64,000 bases of DNA from Pseudobacteroides cellulosolvens ATCC 35603 = DSM 2933 (GCF_001262605.1 NZ_LGTC01000001.1:5280001-5344000); one strand, 5' to 3'. Numbered from the stretch's first letter, positions 1-8,641 are shown. Numbers and translations are program-made. The notes: generated by a model from the letters alone, not told the origin.

Positions 1-288
1 AGCAACTCCCGCACGTTGGTGCCCATAAGAACAATTATTGAAGTATTGGGCGGGAAAGTTGACTGGGATGCGGAAAATGCGGCTACAAAACTTGCCTATA
101 AGAATACAAATATATCCCTTACTGTTTCTAGTAAAACAATAGTTGTAAACGGAGTTTCAAAACAATCGGATACGGCACCTCAAATAGTTAACGGCAGAAC
201 TTACATGCCTTTAAGGTTTCTTCTTGAAAACCTGGGTCTAAAAGTGGATTGGAATGCACAAGCACAGACCATAACTATTGTGCCATAG
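1..288 (+). CDS. C-terminal fragment of a copper amine oxidase N-terminal-like (stalk) domain protein
   Basis: The reading frame is open from the first base of the window, so the gene begins upstream and only its last 95 or so codons are here. The visible part is one stalk-type repeat unit: a VPIR motif followed by GGKVDWD, then a second half with MPLRFLLENLGLKVDWN and a closing TITIV strand. This PLRF..LG..V.W pattern is the hallmark of the copper amine oxidase N-terminal-like domain, which clostridia use as a stalk in secreted or surface proteins and which is not itself an enzyme. The same unit ends the protein at 25246-27489. A terminator follows the stop. Domain assignment is confident; the function of the whole protein cannot be told. 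Confidence 0.85.
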   Translation, partial: SNSRTLVPIRTIIEVLGGKVDWDAENAATKLAYKNTNISLTVSSKTIVVNGVSKQSDTAPQIVNGRTYMPLRFLLENLGLKVDWNAQAQTITIVP

Positions 289-312
289 AGCTAAATTTAA
301 TTAATATAGAAG

Positions 313-349
313 AAAAAGCTTGACCTCTTAGAGAGAGTCAGGCTTTTTT
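313..349 (+). terminator. Rho-independent terminator of the stalk-domain gene
   Basis: The arms AAAAAGCTTGAC and GTCAGGCTTTTT pair with one G-U wobble, and a T run follows. It lies about 25 bases past the stop codon at 288. Confidence 0.8.
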
Positions 350-404
350 AATGTCCATAATATTATATTATTTATCTTCGAAATTTCTTTTTTTAGATCA
401 AATA

Positions 405-461
405 TTTACAAATACAACAATACATGTTATTATGATAGTGTACTATACATAATAGTACACT
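405..461 (+). promoter_or_regulatory. SigA promoter with perfect 10-bp-arm operator for the GntR/ABC operon
   Basis: A -35 TTTACA (405-410) and an extended -10 TGTTATTAT (425-433) are separated by 17 bp. Directly after the -10, a perfect inverted repeat has arms AGTGTACTAT (437-446) and ATAGTACACT (452-461) around a 5-bp spacer. It covers the expected start of transcription, so a bound protein would block the promoter. The first gene downstream is a YtrA-type GntR regulator, so autoregulation is the natural inference. Confidence 0.8.
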
Positions 462-487
462 TAATACACGCTTTTGTGAGGTTCCAG

Positions 488-868
488 ATGTTAAATATTG
501 ATCCAAGAAGCAGCAAACCAATTTATGAGCAAATCGTAGATGAAATTAAAGCGAATATTGTGAAAGGAATTCTTAAACCTGGTGAAAAACTGCCTTCTGT
601 AAGGGAGCTTTCCAAAATAATAACCGTAAATCCTAATACTGTCAGTAAGGCTTATTCTGAGCTTGAACGTCAGAAGGTCATAGATACAGTGTCAGGAAGA
701 GGTACCTTTGTGTCTGCAAACTACAAGCCTAGGGACGATGATGACAGGCTTAATAAAATTAAAAGTTCCATAAAAGATGCAATTATTGAAGCTTACTACA
801 TCGGACTTGGAAAAGAAGACATTATCCATATTGTTGATGAAGCATATAAAGCTATGAAAGGAGAGTAA
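488..868 (+). CDS. GntR family transcriptional regulator, YtrA type
   Basis: This 126-residue protein has an N-terminal winged helix (about residues 5-72) with the GntR signature: PIYEQIVDEIKANI, then GEKLPSVRELS, then NPNTVSKAYSELE. A short helical tail of about 50 residues follows, the size expected of the YtrA subfamily, which pairs with ABC transporter genes and represses them. I start at ATG 488 because GTGAGG sits 6 bases upstream; the in-frame GTG at 476 is part of that ribosome binding site. The ABC ATPase follows 5 bases after the stop, and a perfect palindrome overlaps the promoter at 437-461. The effector is unknown; cell-wall-active compounds are common for this subfamily. Confidence 0.9.
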   Translation: MLNIDPRSSKPIYEQIVDEIKANIVKGILKPGEKLPSVRELSKIITVNPNTVSKAYSELERQKVIDTVSGRGTFVSANYKPRDDDDRLNKIKSSIKDAIIEAYYIGLGKEDIIHIVDEAYKAMKGE

Positions 869-873
869 TTAGT

Positions 874-1782
874 TTGATTGAAATTTGTAATGTAAGTAAA
901 GCGATAGATGACAGTGATATATTAAAAGATGTTAGCTTTACTGTAAACAAGGGCAGCATCACTGCTCTCATTGGCCCTAACGGAGCAGGTAAAACATCCT
1001 TGATTAAAACAATCACTGGTATTTGGCTGCCTGATAAAGGCAATATCACTGTAGATAAAAAGCCTGTCTATGAGAATCCGGAAGTTAAGGCCAAGATAGG
1101 TTATGTACCCGACTCAAACCACTACTATGATTCATTCAAGGTTAAAGAAATAATAAATATGTACAAATATTTATATAAGGATTTCAATCTAAAAAGGTTT
1201 GAGGAGCTAAACAGCATCTTTCAAATAAGTATTTCCAAAAGAATTCGCGAACTGTCAAAGGGCAATAAAACAAGACTCTCTATAATGTTAAACCTGTGCA
1301 TTATGCCCCAAGTACTTATACTTGACGAACCCACTTCGGGACTGGACCCTGTGGCGAAAAAACAGTTCTGGGATGTTCTCATAGATGAAGTAGCATCAAG
1401 ACAGACTTCTGTGATAATCTCATCCCATAACCTTGTTGATATCGAGAAGGTTTGTGATTCAATAGTTCTCATGGATAGGGGCAGTATTACTTACAAAGGT
1501 GATCTGGATGATTTAAAGAGAAGAGTAAAAAAGCTGCAGATAGTCTTTATTGGCGAACCACCTGAAGCACTCATAAAAAGCAAGGAAGTCTGCTCTGTCA
1601 GTAAAATAGGCAGTATCTACTACATAACAGTAAAAGACTCTTCCAAAGCTTTTGAGGAACAGGTAAGATCCTTTGGCATTACTCTTATGGAAGAAATCGA
1701 TATAACCCTTGAAGAAATATTTGTTAGTATATATGGAGGTGAAGGCACTTATGCAATCAGCGAACAAAGCATTACTATATAA
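874..1782 (+). CDS. ABC transporter ATP-binding protein
   Basis: This cytoplasmic ATPase of 302 residues has Walker A GPNGAGKTS near residue 34, signature LSKGNKTRLS, Walker B LILDEPTSGLDP and switch SSHNL. The ABC domain ends near residue 210. About 90 further residues form an accessory region ending in LEEIFVSIYGG, as in ABC-2 export systems of the YtrB/CcmA type. The start is TTG 874, with GGAGAG upstream. The signature is LSKGN rather than LSGGQ, a variant seen in YtrB-like proteins. The permease gene starts inside its last codons (1751), so the two are translationally coupled. The substrate is unknown. Confidence 0.9.
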   Translation: MIEICNVSKAIDDSDILKDVSFTVNKGSITALIGPNGAGKTSLIKTITGIWLPDKGNITVDKKPVYENPEVKAKIGYVPDSNHYYDSFKVKEIINMYKYLYKDFNLKRFEELNSIFQISISKRIRELSKGNKTRLSIMLNLCIMPQVLILDEPTSGLDPVAKKQFWDVLIDEVASRQTSVIISSHNLVDIEKVCDSIVLMDRGSITYKGDLDDLKRRVKKLQIVFIGEPPEALIKSKEVCSVSKIGSIYYITVKDSSKAFEEQVRSFGITLMEEIDITLEEIFVSIYGGEGTYAISEQSITI

Positions 1783-2794
1783 AGACTGGAAATACGGCAA
1801 ATGGTTTTTTCCCATATTGACATTGGAGCTTTTTATCCTTTTTGGAGCAAACCTGATTTATTTACTAGATATAGGTCAACCGAAAATAAAAATCTATTTG
1901 GATCAACTCCCCACACATATTGTGACACTGTTTATTATCACAGTTACATTGATTTTCATGTCGTCCATTCTTTTTAGATTTGAGAGAAAAACATCAACAT
2001 ATACCTTTGCATCCTCTCTTCCCTTTAAAAGAGAAGAAATTATCACATCCAAATGGATGGTTGGAATTTATAATATAATTCTTTCATACTTTTTGGTCTA
2101 TTCCATCATGAACATCCAGCTAATTTTAAATTTCTGCTGGGATAAATATTTTGCTGACATAACTATATGGTTCATAGCATATACATCCTTATCCATTCTT
2201 ATTTTCAGCTTTATTATGTTTATTCAATCCATGAACGGATCAATACTTTCAGGAAGTATACTGGTTATTATCTTCGGTGCTTTTCCCTTTACATTGGTGT
2301 TTTTAATAGCAAATTGCTATAATAATTATTCAACAAGCCTATTTTTATCAAATTTATTGGGAAGTAAAATATCTCCAAACTTTGATTTTATGATGCTTAA
2401 TATTTATAGAGCCTATTCCCTCATAAGAGATTGGTCCGGCGGTTTATTGGGAATCCAATTTGCAATAATGGCATTATCCATAGTTCTTATAATGATTTCA
2501 TATGTATTTTTCAGACTATCAAGAGTTATGTTTGTTAAAAATCACTTCGAGAGGGTGGGTAAAATCACTGTTGTCCCTAAATTCGAAAGGTTTATAAGGC
2601 CTATACTCTTTTATTATCTCGGTTTTATTATAACATTGATATCGGCCTTTGTTTTTAACAATACAAAATACTTTTTCAGAATTGATATTGTCATTGTGCT
2701 GTGTCTTATATTGCCCATAGTATTAAGTTTGTCGTACAACAAGTTATCAAAAATGGGTTTTAGAGTGTTTTTTAAAGGAGGTCATGCCGGATGA
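1751..2794 (+). CDS. ABC-2 type membrane permease of the GntR-controlled exporter
   Basis: A 347-residue integral membrane protein. Hydrophobic segments are visible at about residues 20-40, 55-75, 105-130, 135-160, 170-195, 240-265, 295-315 and 320-340. It is the membrane partner of the ATPase before it, whose end it overlaps by 32 bases. I place the start at ATG 1751 (MQSANKALLYKDW) because GGAGGT lies 10 bases upstream; the frame is open further upstream but inside the ATPase gene. No substrate-defining motif is seen. The family exports antibiotics, lipids or peptides, and a drug or envelope-stress role would be inference. Confidence 0.8.
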   Translation: MQSANKALLYKDWKYGKWFFPILTLELFILFGANLIYLLDIGQPKIKIYLDQLPTHIVTLFIITVTLIFMSSILFRFERKTSTYTFASSLPFKREEIITSKWMVGIYNIILSYFLVYSIMNIQLILNFCWDKYFADITIWFIAYTSLSILIFSFIMFIQSMNGSILSGSILVIIFGAFPFTLVFLIANCYNNYSTSLFLSNLLGSKISPNFDFMMLNIYRAYSLIRDWSGGLLGIQFAIMALSIVLIMISYVFFRLSRVMFVKNHFERVGKITVVPKFERFIRPILFYYLGFIITLISAFVFNNTKYFFRIDIVIVLCLILPIVLSLSYNKLSKMGFRVFFKGGHAG

Positions 2795-3927
2795 AGAAAC
2801 TATCCATTACAATAATAGTACTGAACTTTATAATGATTTTGTCATCTGCCGTATATTCACAATTCCTTACAGATATTGTTGATTCAGCTAAGGCAGGTAA
2901 TGTCAAAAGACTATCAAAGCAGCTTGATGAAAACTCCTATACTTCAACAAATATTAAAATTGCCCTTTTTGCCGCCATAGCAAACCATCGTACAGAGGCT
3001 GTATCGGTAATCATCAAGCATGTAGATTTAAAAGATAGGGACCTTACTCCAAATGATTTTACTCCTCTTATAGCCGCCCTTGAATATCCCGATATAGTAA
3101 AAATCCTTGTTGATGGCGGTGCAGACGTAAATGCTCCAAGTGATTCAAATCAATCTGCATTGGAATATGCCGTTATAAATAGAAATTACGATGTTGCGGA
3201 GTACCTTTTATTGAAAGGTTGCGACCCAAATATAAATAATTGGTTTTGCGATCCCCTCATTAACGAGAATATTTCAAAACAAAAAAAGTTAATACGCCTT
3301 TTGGTAGAAAAGGGTGTAGATTTGGAAAAAGAACTTGGTAAAAAAGTACTTGCCTCCGCAATAGAAATGGAAGATTATGAACTTATTGATTATCTTCTAA
3401 AAGGCGGTGCCAGATACCACCTTCCAAAGATTTTTTCCGTATCCATGATACCAAGCAGCAAGATGTACATATATCTCCTTGAAAAAGGTGTTCCTAAAGA
3501 GGATGCACATACGTTGTCAACTGCATTATATCTTGCCGCAGGTGGTAAAAACGAGGCCTTGAAATACTACCTTGATCATTGTTCAAAACTTGATGAATCA
3601 CAGCTGAAAAGGATTTATACCAGTGCAGGTGTAAATAACAATTTTGAAATTATAAAAGCATTGTTATCTAAAGGTTATAAAATAGAAAAAGAAACATTTG
3701 TACGTATATTGGAAGATTCTATTTCAAGGAAACACTTCAGTATGTTTGAAGAAATCCTTAATTACAGCAAGGAGTCTAATGGTACAAAGAATGAAATCAT
3801 CCTTGATAAAGACACCATAACCAAAATAAAAGCCAATGTGTTAAAACTCAAAAAAGAACAAGCCTGGTTTGATTTTTTAGAGAAGAAAAAATATGATGAA
3901 GCTTACGAACTCCTTGATAAGTATTAA
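2791..3927 (+). CDS. Secreted ankyrin-repeat protein in an ABC transporter operon
   Basis: A 378-residue protein with an N-terminal hydrophobic segment (residues 5-23, ending VYSQ) that reads as a signal peptide. Ankyrin-like helix pairs follow, for example DFTPLIAALEYPDIVKILV and SALEYAVINRNYDVAEYLL, the latter followed by KGCDPN, through about residue 330. Ankyrin repeats are protein-protein binding modules. The start overlaps the permease stop as ATGA (2791-2794), so it is the fourth gene of the same operon. An exported ankyrin protein tied to a YtrA-type ABC exporter is unusual; it may be an extracytoplasmic partner or immunity factor. No enzymatic motif is visible. Confidence 0.8.
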   Translation: MKKLSITIIVLNFIMILSSAVYSQFLTDIVDSAKAGNVKRLSKQLDENSYTSTNIKIALFAAIANHRTEAVSVIIKHVDLKDRDLTPNDFTPLIAALEYPDIVKILVDGGADVNAPSDSNQSALEYAVINRNYDVAEYLLLKGCDPNINNWFCDPLINENISKQKKLIRLLVEKGVDLEKELGKKVLASAIEMEDYELIDYLLKGGARYHLPKIFSVSMIPSSKMYIYLLEKGVPKEDAHTLSTALYLAAGGKNEALKYYLDHCSKLDESQLKRIYTSAGVNNNFEIIKALLSKGYKIEKETFVRILEDSISRKHFSMFEEILNYSKESNGTKNEIILDKDTITKIKANVLKLKKEQAWFDFLEKKKYDEAYELLDKY

Positions 3928-3939
3928 AAACAGCAAAAG

Positions 3940-3976
3940 TAGGAAATTGTGGCACAGCATACACCATAATTTCCTA
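3940..3976. repeat. R1 dispersed inverted repeat, copy 1
   Basis: The arms TAGGAAATTGTGG and CCATAATTTCCTA pair around a short loop. It lies between the convergent ankyrin and anti-sigma genes. Related copies are at 19473-19511, 39842-39870 (half) and 48643-48687. It may serve as a transcription end structure for both strands. Confidence 0.7.
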
Positions 3977-4047
3977 CACCTTAATAAATGATTTTAACTG
4001 AATTTGCGATATGCAAATGTAAAAATTAGCCACTTCTCCTATAACTT

Positions 4048-5004
4048 CTATGGCTTCTTAATAATTGACTCTACAATCTTTACCAATTCGTCCACTCCAA
4101 GCCCTGAATAATCATCTATTCTGTAGAAGGCATCACCGTCTTTCCATTCTAATATCCGCTCTGATACTTTCTTGGTTTGGCTTTGTGATTCATTTTTCAG
4201 AATAACATCATTTTCATACAAAGTTGCTGTTCTATCTAATATACCGACCACTTTTCCCTGACTATTATGCATGTTTATAAATTGGCTGTCAGATACGGTA
4301 AGAAGGCATAACCCATCAAATTGATTTTTTGCATCATTTAATTTAATCTTTACCTGTCTTCCCCACCCGCTTGTAACATTTATTTTTCCTATATCTTTCA
4401 TAAGTTCCTTAGCCATATTAGCATCAGTTACAACTGCAATATTATCAGAACTATCTTCAATTTCTTTTACTCCACTACTATAGTCCAGGACGGATACTCT
4501 GTCAGGTAGATTTAAAGAATCAGGTAGATATTCAGGTAATTTGACCTTGAACCCAGCTGTATTTTCAACTTCTTTTATATCAACCATAGGTACATCGTTT
4601 TCATATACCCTCTCTTCTATTGACACCTGAATCATTTCTTCTCCAACAGTAATAGTCTTTTCACTTGATTTAGTATAAGAACCATCACCCGGTAAAGTAA
4701 TACTTATAGTATTTATAATGTCACTTGCTTTCTTTTCCGCCCAAGCCTTAACATGAGGGTTAAAACTATATACAGCTGCCATGCTAACGATTAAAAGAAG
4801 CATAGCTGCCATTGCAGCTTGTCTCTTTGAAAGCAGTCCAATTTCCGCAGTCCTCCTCATAAACCTTTGTACCGTGCTTTTCTTCATATCGGAATTAATA
4901 TTCGTCTTAACCCTTTCTGACATATTATCCAACACATTAATTTCATGTGCTTTATTATCCAGGGATTTTCTTATCAATATATCCAATTGTGTTTGATTTT
5001 CCAT
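4048..5004 (-). CDS. Membrane-anchored anti-sigma factor with C-terminal DUF4367-like domain
   Basis: A 318-residue protein with one membrane span around residues 80-100 (AAMAAMLLLIVSMAAVYSF). About 80 cytoplasmic residues precede it and could hold the sigma factor. The extracytoplasmic part ends in a DUF4367-like region (ILEWKDGDAFYRIDDYSGLGVDELVKIVESI). It overlaps the 3' end of the ECF sigma gene by 50 bases, the standard arrangement for a sigma/anti-sigma pair. I choose ATG 5004 because AAGGAG lies 9 bases upstream; the longer TTG start at 5028 has no such site. The signal it senses is unknown. Confidence 0.75.
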   Translation of the reverse strand: MENQTQLDILIRKSLDNKAHEINVLDNMSERVKTNINSDMKKSTVQRFMRRTAEIGLLSKRQAAMAAMLLLIVSMAAVYSFNPHVKAWAEKKASDIINTISITLPGDGSYTKSSEKTITVGEEMIQVSIEERVYENDVPMVDIKEVENTAGFKVKLPEYLPDSLNLPDRVSVLDYSSGVKEIEDSSDNIAVVTDANMAKELMKDIGKINVTSGWGRQVKIKLNDAKNQFDGLCLLTVSDSQFINMHNSQGKVVGILDRTATLYENDVILKNESQSQTKKVSERILEWKDGDAFYRIDDYSGLGVDELVKIVESIIKKP

Positions 5005-5593
5005 CCAGCCCATCTCCTTTTCCTTCAATTATTTTTTTCTCATCTGAATACCTATCGCTTTTTGATAGAATTTGTTCAAGCTTTTTCCTTGCTTTATGTA
5101 GCCTTGACTTGACCGTATTCTCCTTGCAATCCAAGATTATAGAAATCTCATTAATTTGAAAGCCGTTGTAATAGTAAAGAACAACAACGGTTTTAAGCGT
5201 TGGACTTAATTTTTCAATAGCTATGGATATTTCCTTATCTCTAAACTTCGCTTCCACTATATCCGATGGATTATTTTCATCAGATGTTCCCAAAATGCAT
5301 TCCATTTGAGATGTATCAACCAATACTTGATTTTTATGCTTTGCAGCCATTTTCCAACTTGTTCTTACAAGAATTCTATAAAACCAAGTGCTGAAAAACT
5401 CAATATTCTTCAGCTTTTTTAATGAATAAAAACACTGTATGAATGCCTCCTGAGCAATATCCTCTGCAATGTCACCTCGTCCTGTAACTAAAAAAGCTGT
5501 CCTTATGGCCATATCATTATACTTTTCAACAAGTGCTCCAAAGGCCTCAATATCTCCTTCCTTGCATCGGTTAATTAAATTATGGTCAATCAA
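4955..5593 (-). CDS. ECF RNA polymerase sigma factor
   Basis: A 212-residue sigma-70 family protein with region 2 (about residues 10-85: AFGALVEKYNDMAIRTAF, then DIAEDIAQEAFIQCFYSL, then FSTWFYRILVR) and region 4 (about 125-180: LSPTLKTVVVLYYYNGF, then ISIILDCKENTVKSRLHKARKKL). Regions 1 and 3 are absent, as in the ECF class. The start is TTG 5593 with AAGGAG 8 bases upstream. The unusual 30-residue tail rich in K, D and G overlaps the anti-sigma gene. A 14-bp palindrome TTAATCCGGATTAA sits at 5640-5653 in its upstream region. Confidence 0.9.
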   Translation of the reverse strand: MIDHNLINRCKEGDIEAFGALVEKYNDMAIRTAFLVTGRGDIAEDIAQEAFIQCFYSLKKLKNIEFFSTWFYRILVRTSWKMAAKHKNQVLVDTSQMECILGTSDENNPSDIVEAKFRDKEISIAIEKLSPTLKTVVVLYYYNGFQINEISIILDCKENTVKSRLHKARKKLEQILSKSDRYSDEKKIIEGKGDGLDGKSNTIGYIDKKIPG

Positions 5594-5639
5594 TTTATCA
5601 ACTCCTTAAGACCTTTATTTTGTGGTATTGCCATTAGAT

Positions 5640-5653
5640 TTAATCCGGATTAA
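5640..5653. promoter_or_regulatory. 14-bp perfect palindrome upstream of the ECF sigma gene
   Basis: The sequence TTAATCCGGATTAA lies about 47 bases upstream of the sigma start. A second small inverted repeat, TTAGTGT/ACACTAA with a 4-base loop, is at 5684-5701. Either could be an operator, but no promoter could be matched to them. Confidence 0.3.
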
Positions 5654-5752
5654 GTCTGCTAAATAAAGGATGCTTTATATGTATTAGTGTCATCACACTA
5701 AAAAAAGGTTCTCTTATTTTCGATACTAATTATAATATTATAATACTTGTTA

Positions 5753-5807
5753 TTGACATGAAAAACTATCTGCAGTACAATAAAAGTGAGTGATCACTCA
5801 CTTTTAT
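5753..5807 (+). promoter_or_regulatory. SigA promoter with 28-bp perfect palindromic operator for the ABC exporter
   Basis: TTGACA (5753-5758) and TACAAT (5776-5781) are spaced by 17 bp. A perfect palindrome of 28 bp (5780-5807), with half-site ATAAAAGTGAGTGA, begins in the -10 box and covers the transcription start. The GTGAGTGATCACTCAC core is typical of TetR-family operators, and a TetR gene ends this cluster (7706-8359). Confidence 0.85.
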
Positions 5808-5823
5808 ATGAGGAGGAGTTGTT

Positions 5824-6549
5824 ATGGAACCTGTAGTAAAAATAAACAACGTCAGCAAAACTTACAGCAAAAAAACAGTTCTGGACAATATATCTATAAA
5901 CATCGAGAATGGTCAGATCTACGGCTTGATCGGTCCTTCCGGAGCAGGCAAAACCACTCTTGTTAAAATAATGGTTGGCATGGAGAAAGCCGATACAGGA
6001 ACTGCTCATGTACTGGATGTAAAGATGCCGAACCTTAATGTAATGCAGGATATTGGCTATATGGCCCAGTCTGATGCACTTTACTTAGACCTTACAGGGG
6101 AAGAAAACCTGCAATTTTTTGCTTCACTCTTTAGGATTAACAAAGCTGACCAGAAAAAGCGTATATCATACGTAGCAGAGCTGGTTAATCTCACAGATCA
6201 TCTTAAGAAAAAGGTATCTGCCTACTCCGGAGGAATGAAGCGGCGTCTGTCTCTAGGTATAGCTTTGATTCAAAACCCCAGTGTACTTATACTTGATGAG
6301 CCTACAGTGGGAATCGACCCTGAACTGAGGCTTGGAATATGGAATGAGCTCTATCGCTTGAGAAACAGTGAAGGTAAAACCATCATTATTACCACTCATG
6401 TTATGGATGAAGCTTTAAAGTGCGATGTCCTGGCAATGATAAGAGATGGCAAGGTGCTTACAAGAGGTACACCAAAAGCTCTGATGCAATCTTATAATGT
6501 GACTAATCTGGAAGATGTATTCATAAAGGCAGGGGGTAATCTATCATGA
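5824..6549 (+). CDS. ABC transporter ATP-binding protein, multidrug/daunorubicin type
   Basis: This 241-residue ATPase has Walker A GPSGAGKTTL near residue 37, signature YSGGMKRRLS, Walker B LILDEPTVGIDP and switch TTHVMDEA. The GGMKRR signature and the VMDEA motif are typical of DrrA/CcmA-type exporters. ATG 5824 is preceded by AGGAGG. It overlaps the permease by four bases (ATGA at 6546), so the two genes are coupled. Expression should be controlled by the palindrome over the promoter. A role in drug or toxic compound export is inference from the family. Confidence 0.9.
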   Translation: MEPVVKINNVSKTYSKKTVLDNISINIENGQIYGLIGPSGAGKTTLVKIMVGMEKADTGTAHVLDVKMPNLNVMQDIGYMAQSDALYLDLTGEENLQFFASLFRINKADQKKRISYVAELVNLTDHLKKKVSAYSGGMKRRLSLGIALIQNPSVLILDEPTVGIDPELRLGIWNELYRLRNSEGKTIIITTHVMDEALKCDVLAMIRDGKVLTRGTPKALMQSYNVTNLEDVFIKAGGNLS

Positions 6550-7592
6550 GAACAAGAGCTTTAATAAAAAGAATAATTCTACAAATGCTTCGCGACAAAA
6601 GAACATTGGCACTGCTATTTATAGCCCCACTGCTGATTTTGACCCTTATGAATTTTTTATTTGCAGAAAATTCTGCAACCTATAATCTAGGCATTGTAAA
6701 CATAGATAAAAATATTATCACCTCACTCGAAGCTAATAATATGACAGTAAAAGAATTTGAATCAGCCTCATATGAAACAGTTAAAAATGAAGGCCTTGAC
6801 GGTTTATTGCATAATGACAGCGAAAAGCTGGTGCTTATCCTTCAAAATAACGACCCAACAGTATCCAAAGCCCTTCAGATGAAGGTAAGCCAGGCTATAT
6901 CCTCTCAACTCCAGTCAAGAACAGGTTCCATGAATATGGAAAGCGTCTCCCCTTCAATAGAAACAAAATATGTATATGGAAGCAGTGAAACAACTTTTTT
7001 TGATATCCTTATTTCAATACTTGTTGGATTTTTTGTATTCTTTTTCGTTTTTCTCATTTCAGGAATAGGTTTGCTAAGGGAAAGAACCACCGGCACTTTG
7101 GAGCGGCTGATGTCAACACCTATAAAAAGGCCTGAAGTTATAACGGGATATCTGGCAGGATATGGCATATTTGCAGTTGTACAGACCCTTGTTGTCGTCA
7201 TATTCGCTGTCAATGTTCTTGATGTAACTTTGGCAGGATCAATCTGGAATGTCATTATCATAAGCCTTATGATAGCTTTAACAGCACTGTCTTTAGGAAT
7301 TTTGCTATCAACCTTTGCATCCTCCGAATTTCAGATGATTCAATTTATCCCTATCGTCATAGTTCCTCAGGTTTTCTTCTCAGGAATTATACCTGTTGAA
7401 GGTATGGCAGATTGGCTTCAGGCTTTAGCCAAGTTTATGCCTCTGTACTATGGTGCAGATGCACTAAAGGGTGTAATGTATAAAGGGTTGGATATAGGCG
7501 GCATCTATAAGGATTTGTTAATTTTAGCAGCATTTGCCGCAATATTCATATTCCTTAACATAATCGCTCTTAGAAAATACCGCAAGCAATAA
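6546..7592 (+). CDS. ABC-2 type permease, drug exporter family
   Basis: A 348-residue membrane protein with the ABC-2 layout: one N-terminal span (residues 20-40) and a large extracellular loop (about 41-150). A cluster of five spans (about 160-190, 210-235, 240-260, 275-295, 320-343) follows. LRERTTGTLERLMSTPIKRPEVITGY is split across the coupling helix, where the RERTTGTLE stretch is the classic signature of this family. It pairs with the preceding ATPase through an ATGA overlap. Substrate unknown. Confidence 0.9.
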   Translation: MRTRALIKRIILQMLRDKRTLALLFIAPLLILTLMNFLFAENSATYNLGIVNIDKNIITSLEANNMTVKEFESASYETVKNEGLDGLLHNDSEKLVLILQNNDPTVSKALQMKVSQAISSQLQSRTGSMNMESVSPSIETKYVYGSSETTFFDILISILVGFFVFFFVFLISGIGLLRERTTGTLERLMSTPIKRPEVITGYLAGYGIFAVVQTLVVVIFAVNVLDVTLAGSIWNVIIISLMIALTALSLGILLSTFASSEFQMIQFIPIVIVPQVFFSGIIPVEGMADWLQALAKFMPLYYGADALKGVMYKGLDIGGIYKDLLILAAFAAIFIFLNIIALRKYRKQ

Positions 7593-7645
7593 GAGTTTGC
7601 TATATTTAAGTCTTTATTATATACTTTAACTATTATAGAATAATA

Positions 7646-7665
7646 AACTGGGTCAATGGGGCACT
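7646..7665. repeat. Fragment of the R3 dispersed element
   Basis: AACTGGGTCAATGGGGCA matches one end of R3 (compare the reverse complement of 50681-50697). Only this end is recognisable, so it is a remnant or a chance match. Confidence 0.35.
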
Positions 7666-7705
7666 CGTGTTTTTTATAAATTAAGTTACTAAGGAATTGA
7701 TTCTA

Positions 7706-8359
7706 ATGTCTTCTGATAACATATTGGATAAAATATATGAAAAATCAAAATTATCAAATAAAGAAACTACAAAGCAGCAAAAGATTGTTGAGATAGCTAT
7801 AAAAATGTTTGCAGAAAAAGGCTATGCCAACACCTCTACCAGTGAGATAGCAAAGGCTGCTGGGGTAGCAGAAGGAACCATATTCAGGCATTATGGAACC
7901 AAGGAAAATCTTTTGATGTGGGTTATTACACCTTTTTTAAAGGATTTAATTCCTGTGATTGCCAGGGAATTTATCGAAGGGATAGATAAAGATGCAAAAA
8001 GCCTTGAGGAATTTGTACGAATAGTTATTCAAAACAGATATGAATTTATAAATAAAAACCAGGATATCTTTTGCATCGTTGTAAAAGAGTTTTTATATAA
8101 AGATGTACTTATAAAAGAGTTCATACCATATATGAGCAATTATGTTCTTGACTTTATATACACTACTCTTGATAAATTTAAAGCAAGCGGAGAGATTATT
8201 GATTTACCCAATCCTGTTATTATAAGAATGATACTGACATCGGTATTCGGCTATTTCACTATGCGTTTCCTTCTTCTAAAAGAATATAATATAAGCGGTA
8301 AGGAAGAAGAAATAGAACTCTTAACTCGTTTTATAAGCAGGGGGTTAAAAGCCCCCTAA
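7706..8359 (+). CDS. TetR family transcriptional regulator
   Basis: A 217-residue regulator. The helix-turn-helix covers about residues 20-68 (KIVEIAIKMFAEKGYANTS, then EIAKAAGVAEGTIFRHYGTKENLL), the standard TetR DNA-binding domain. The ligand domain follows with no diagnostic motif. I use ATG 7706 because AAGGA lies 10 bases upstream; TTG 7697 is too close to that site. The gene sits about 110 bases behind the exporter pair whose promoter carries a 28-bp palindrome, so it most likely represses that operon and is released by an exported compound. Confidence 0.9.
   Translation: MSSDNILDKIYEKSKLSNKETTKQQKIVEIAIKMFAEKGYANTSTSEIAKAAGVAEGTIFRHYGTKENLLMWVITPFLKDLIPVIAREFIEGIDKDAKSLEEFVRIVIQNRYEFINKNQDIFCIVVKEFLYKDVLIKEFIPYMSNYVLDFIYTTLDKFKASGEIIDLPNPVIIRMILTSVFGYFTMRFLLLKEYNISGKEEEIELLTRFISRGLKAP
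8339..8357 (+). terminator. Possible terminator hairpin at the end of the TetR gene
   Basis: AGGGGG and CCCCCT flank a short loop overlapping the last codons. A T-rich stretch follows only after about 25 bases, so termination is uncertain. Confidence 0.35.
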
Positions 8360-8520
8360 TCCATCAAATTTAATATTTTTTATTCTCTTCTTTTATGGTA
8401 TAATATAAATGAGGCTTAACTCAGTTCCTCATAGTATTACAAATCTTTATTGTTTGCCTGGTATTTCATACAATTATTAAGCAGTATTCTTATAAAACCA
8501 TTCCTAAATGTTAGCTTGTA

Positions 8521-8584
8521 TTAGGGCATTTCAAAAAATACATTATTCAAATATTTTATGCACAATATCATTAAATTCTGCTTT
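8521..8584. repeat. R3 dispersed element, truncated copy 1
   Basis: It starts TTAGGGCATTTCAAAAAAT and follows the R3 sequence of 50611 onward, but the second inverted arm has decayed. It lies in the leader region of the CBM3 gene. The rest of the 282-base gap (8360-8641) holds no feature I recognise. Confidence 0.65.
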
Positions 8585-8641
8585 TAAAACGGCCAATAGC
8601 AATCCATAAGGATACCAAAGAGCGGAGGTTATAATTAAATT

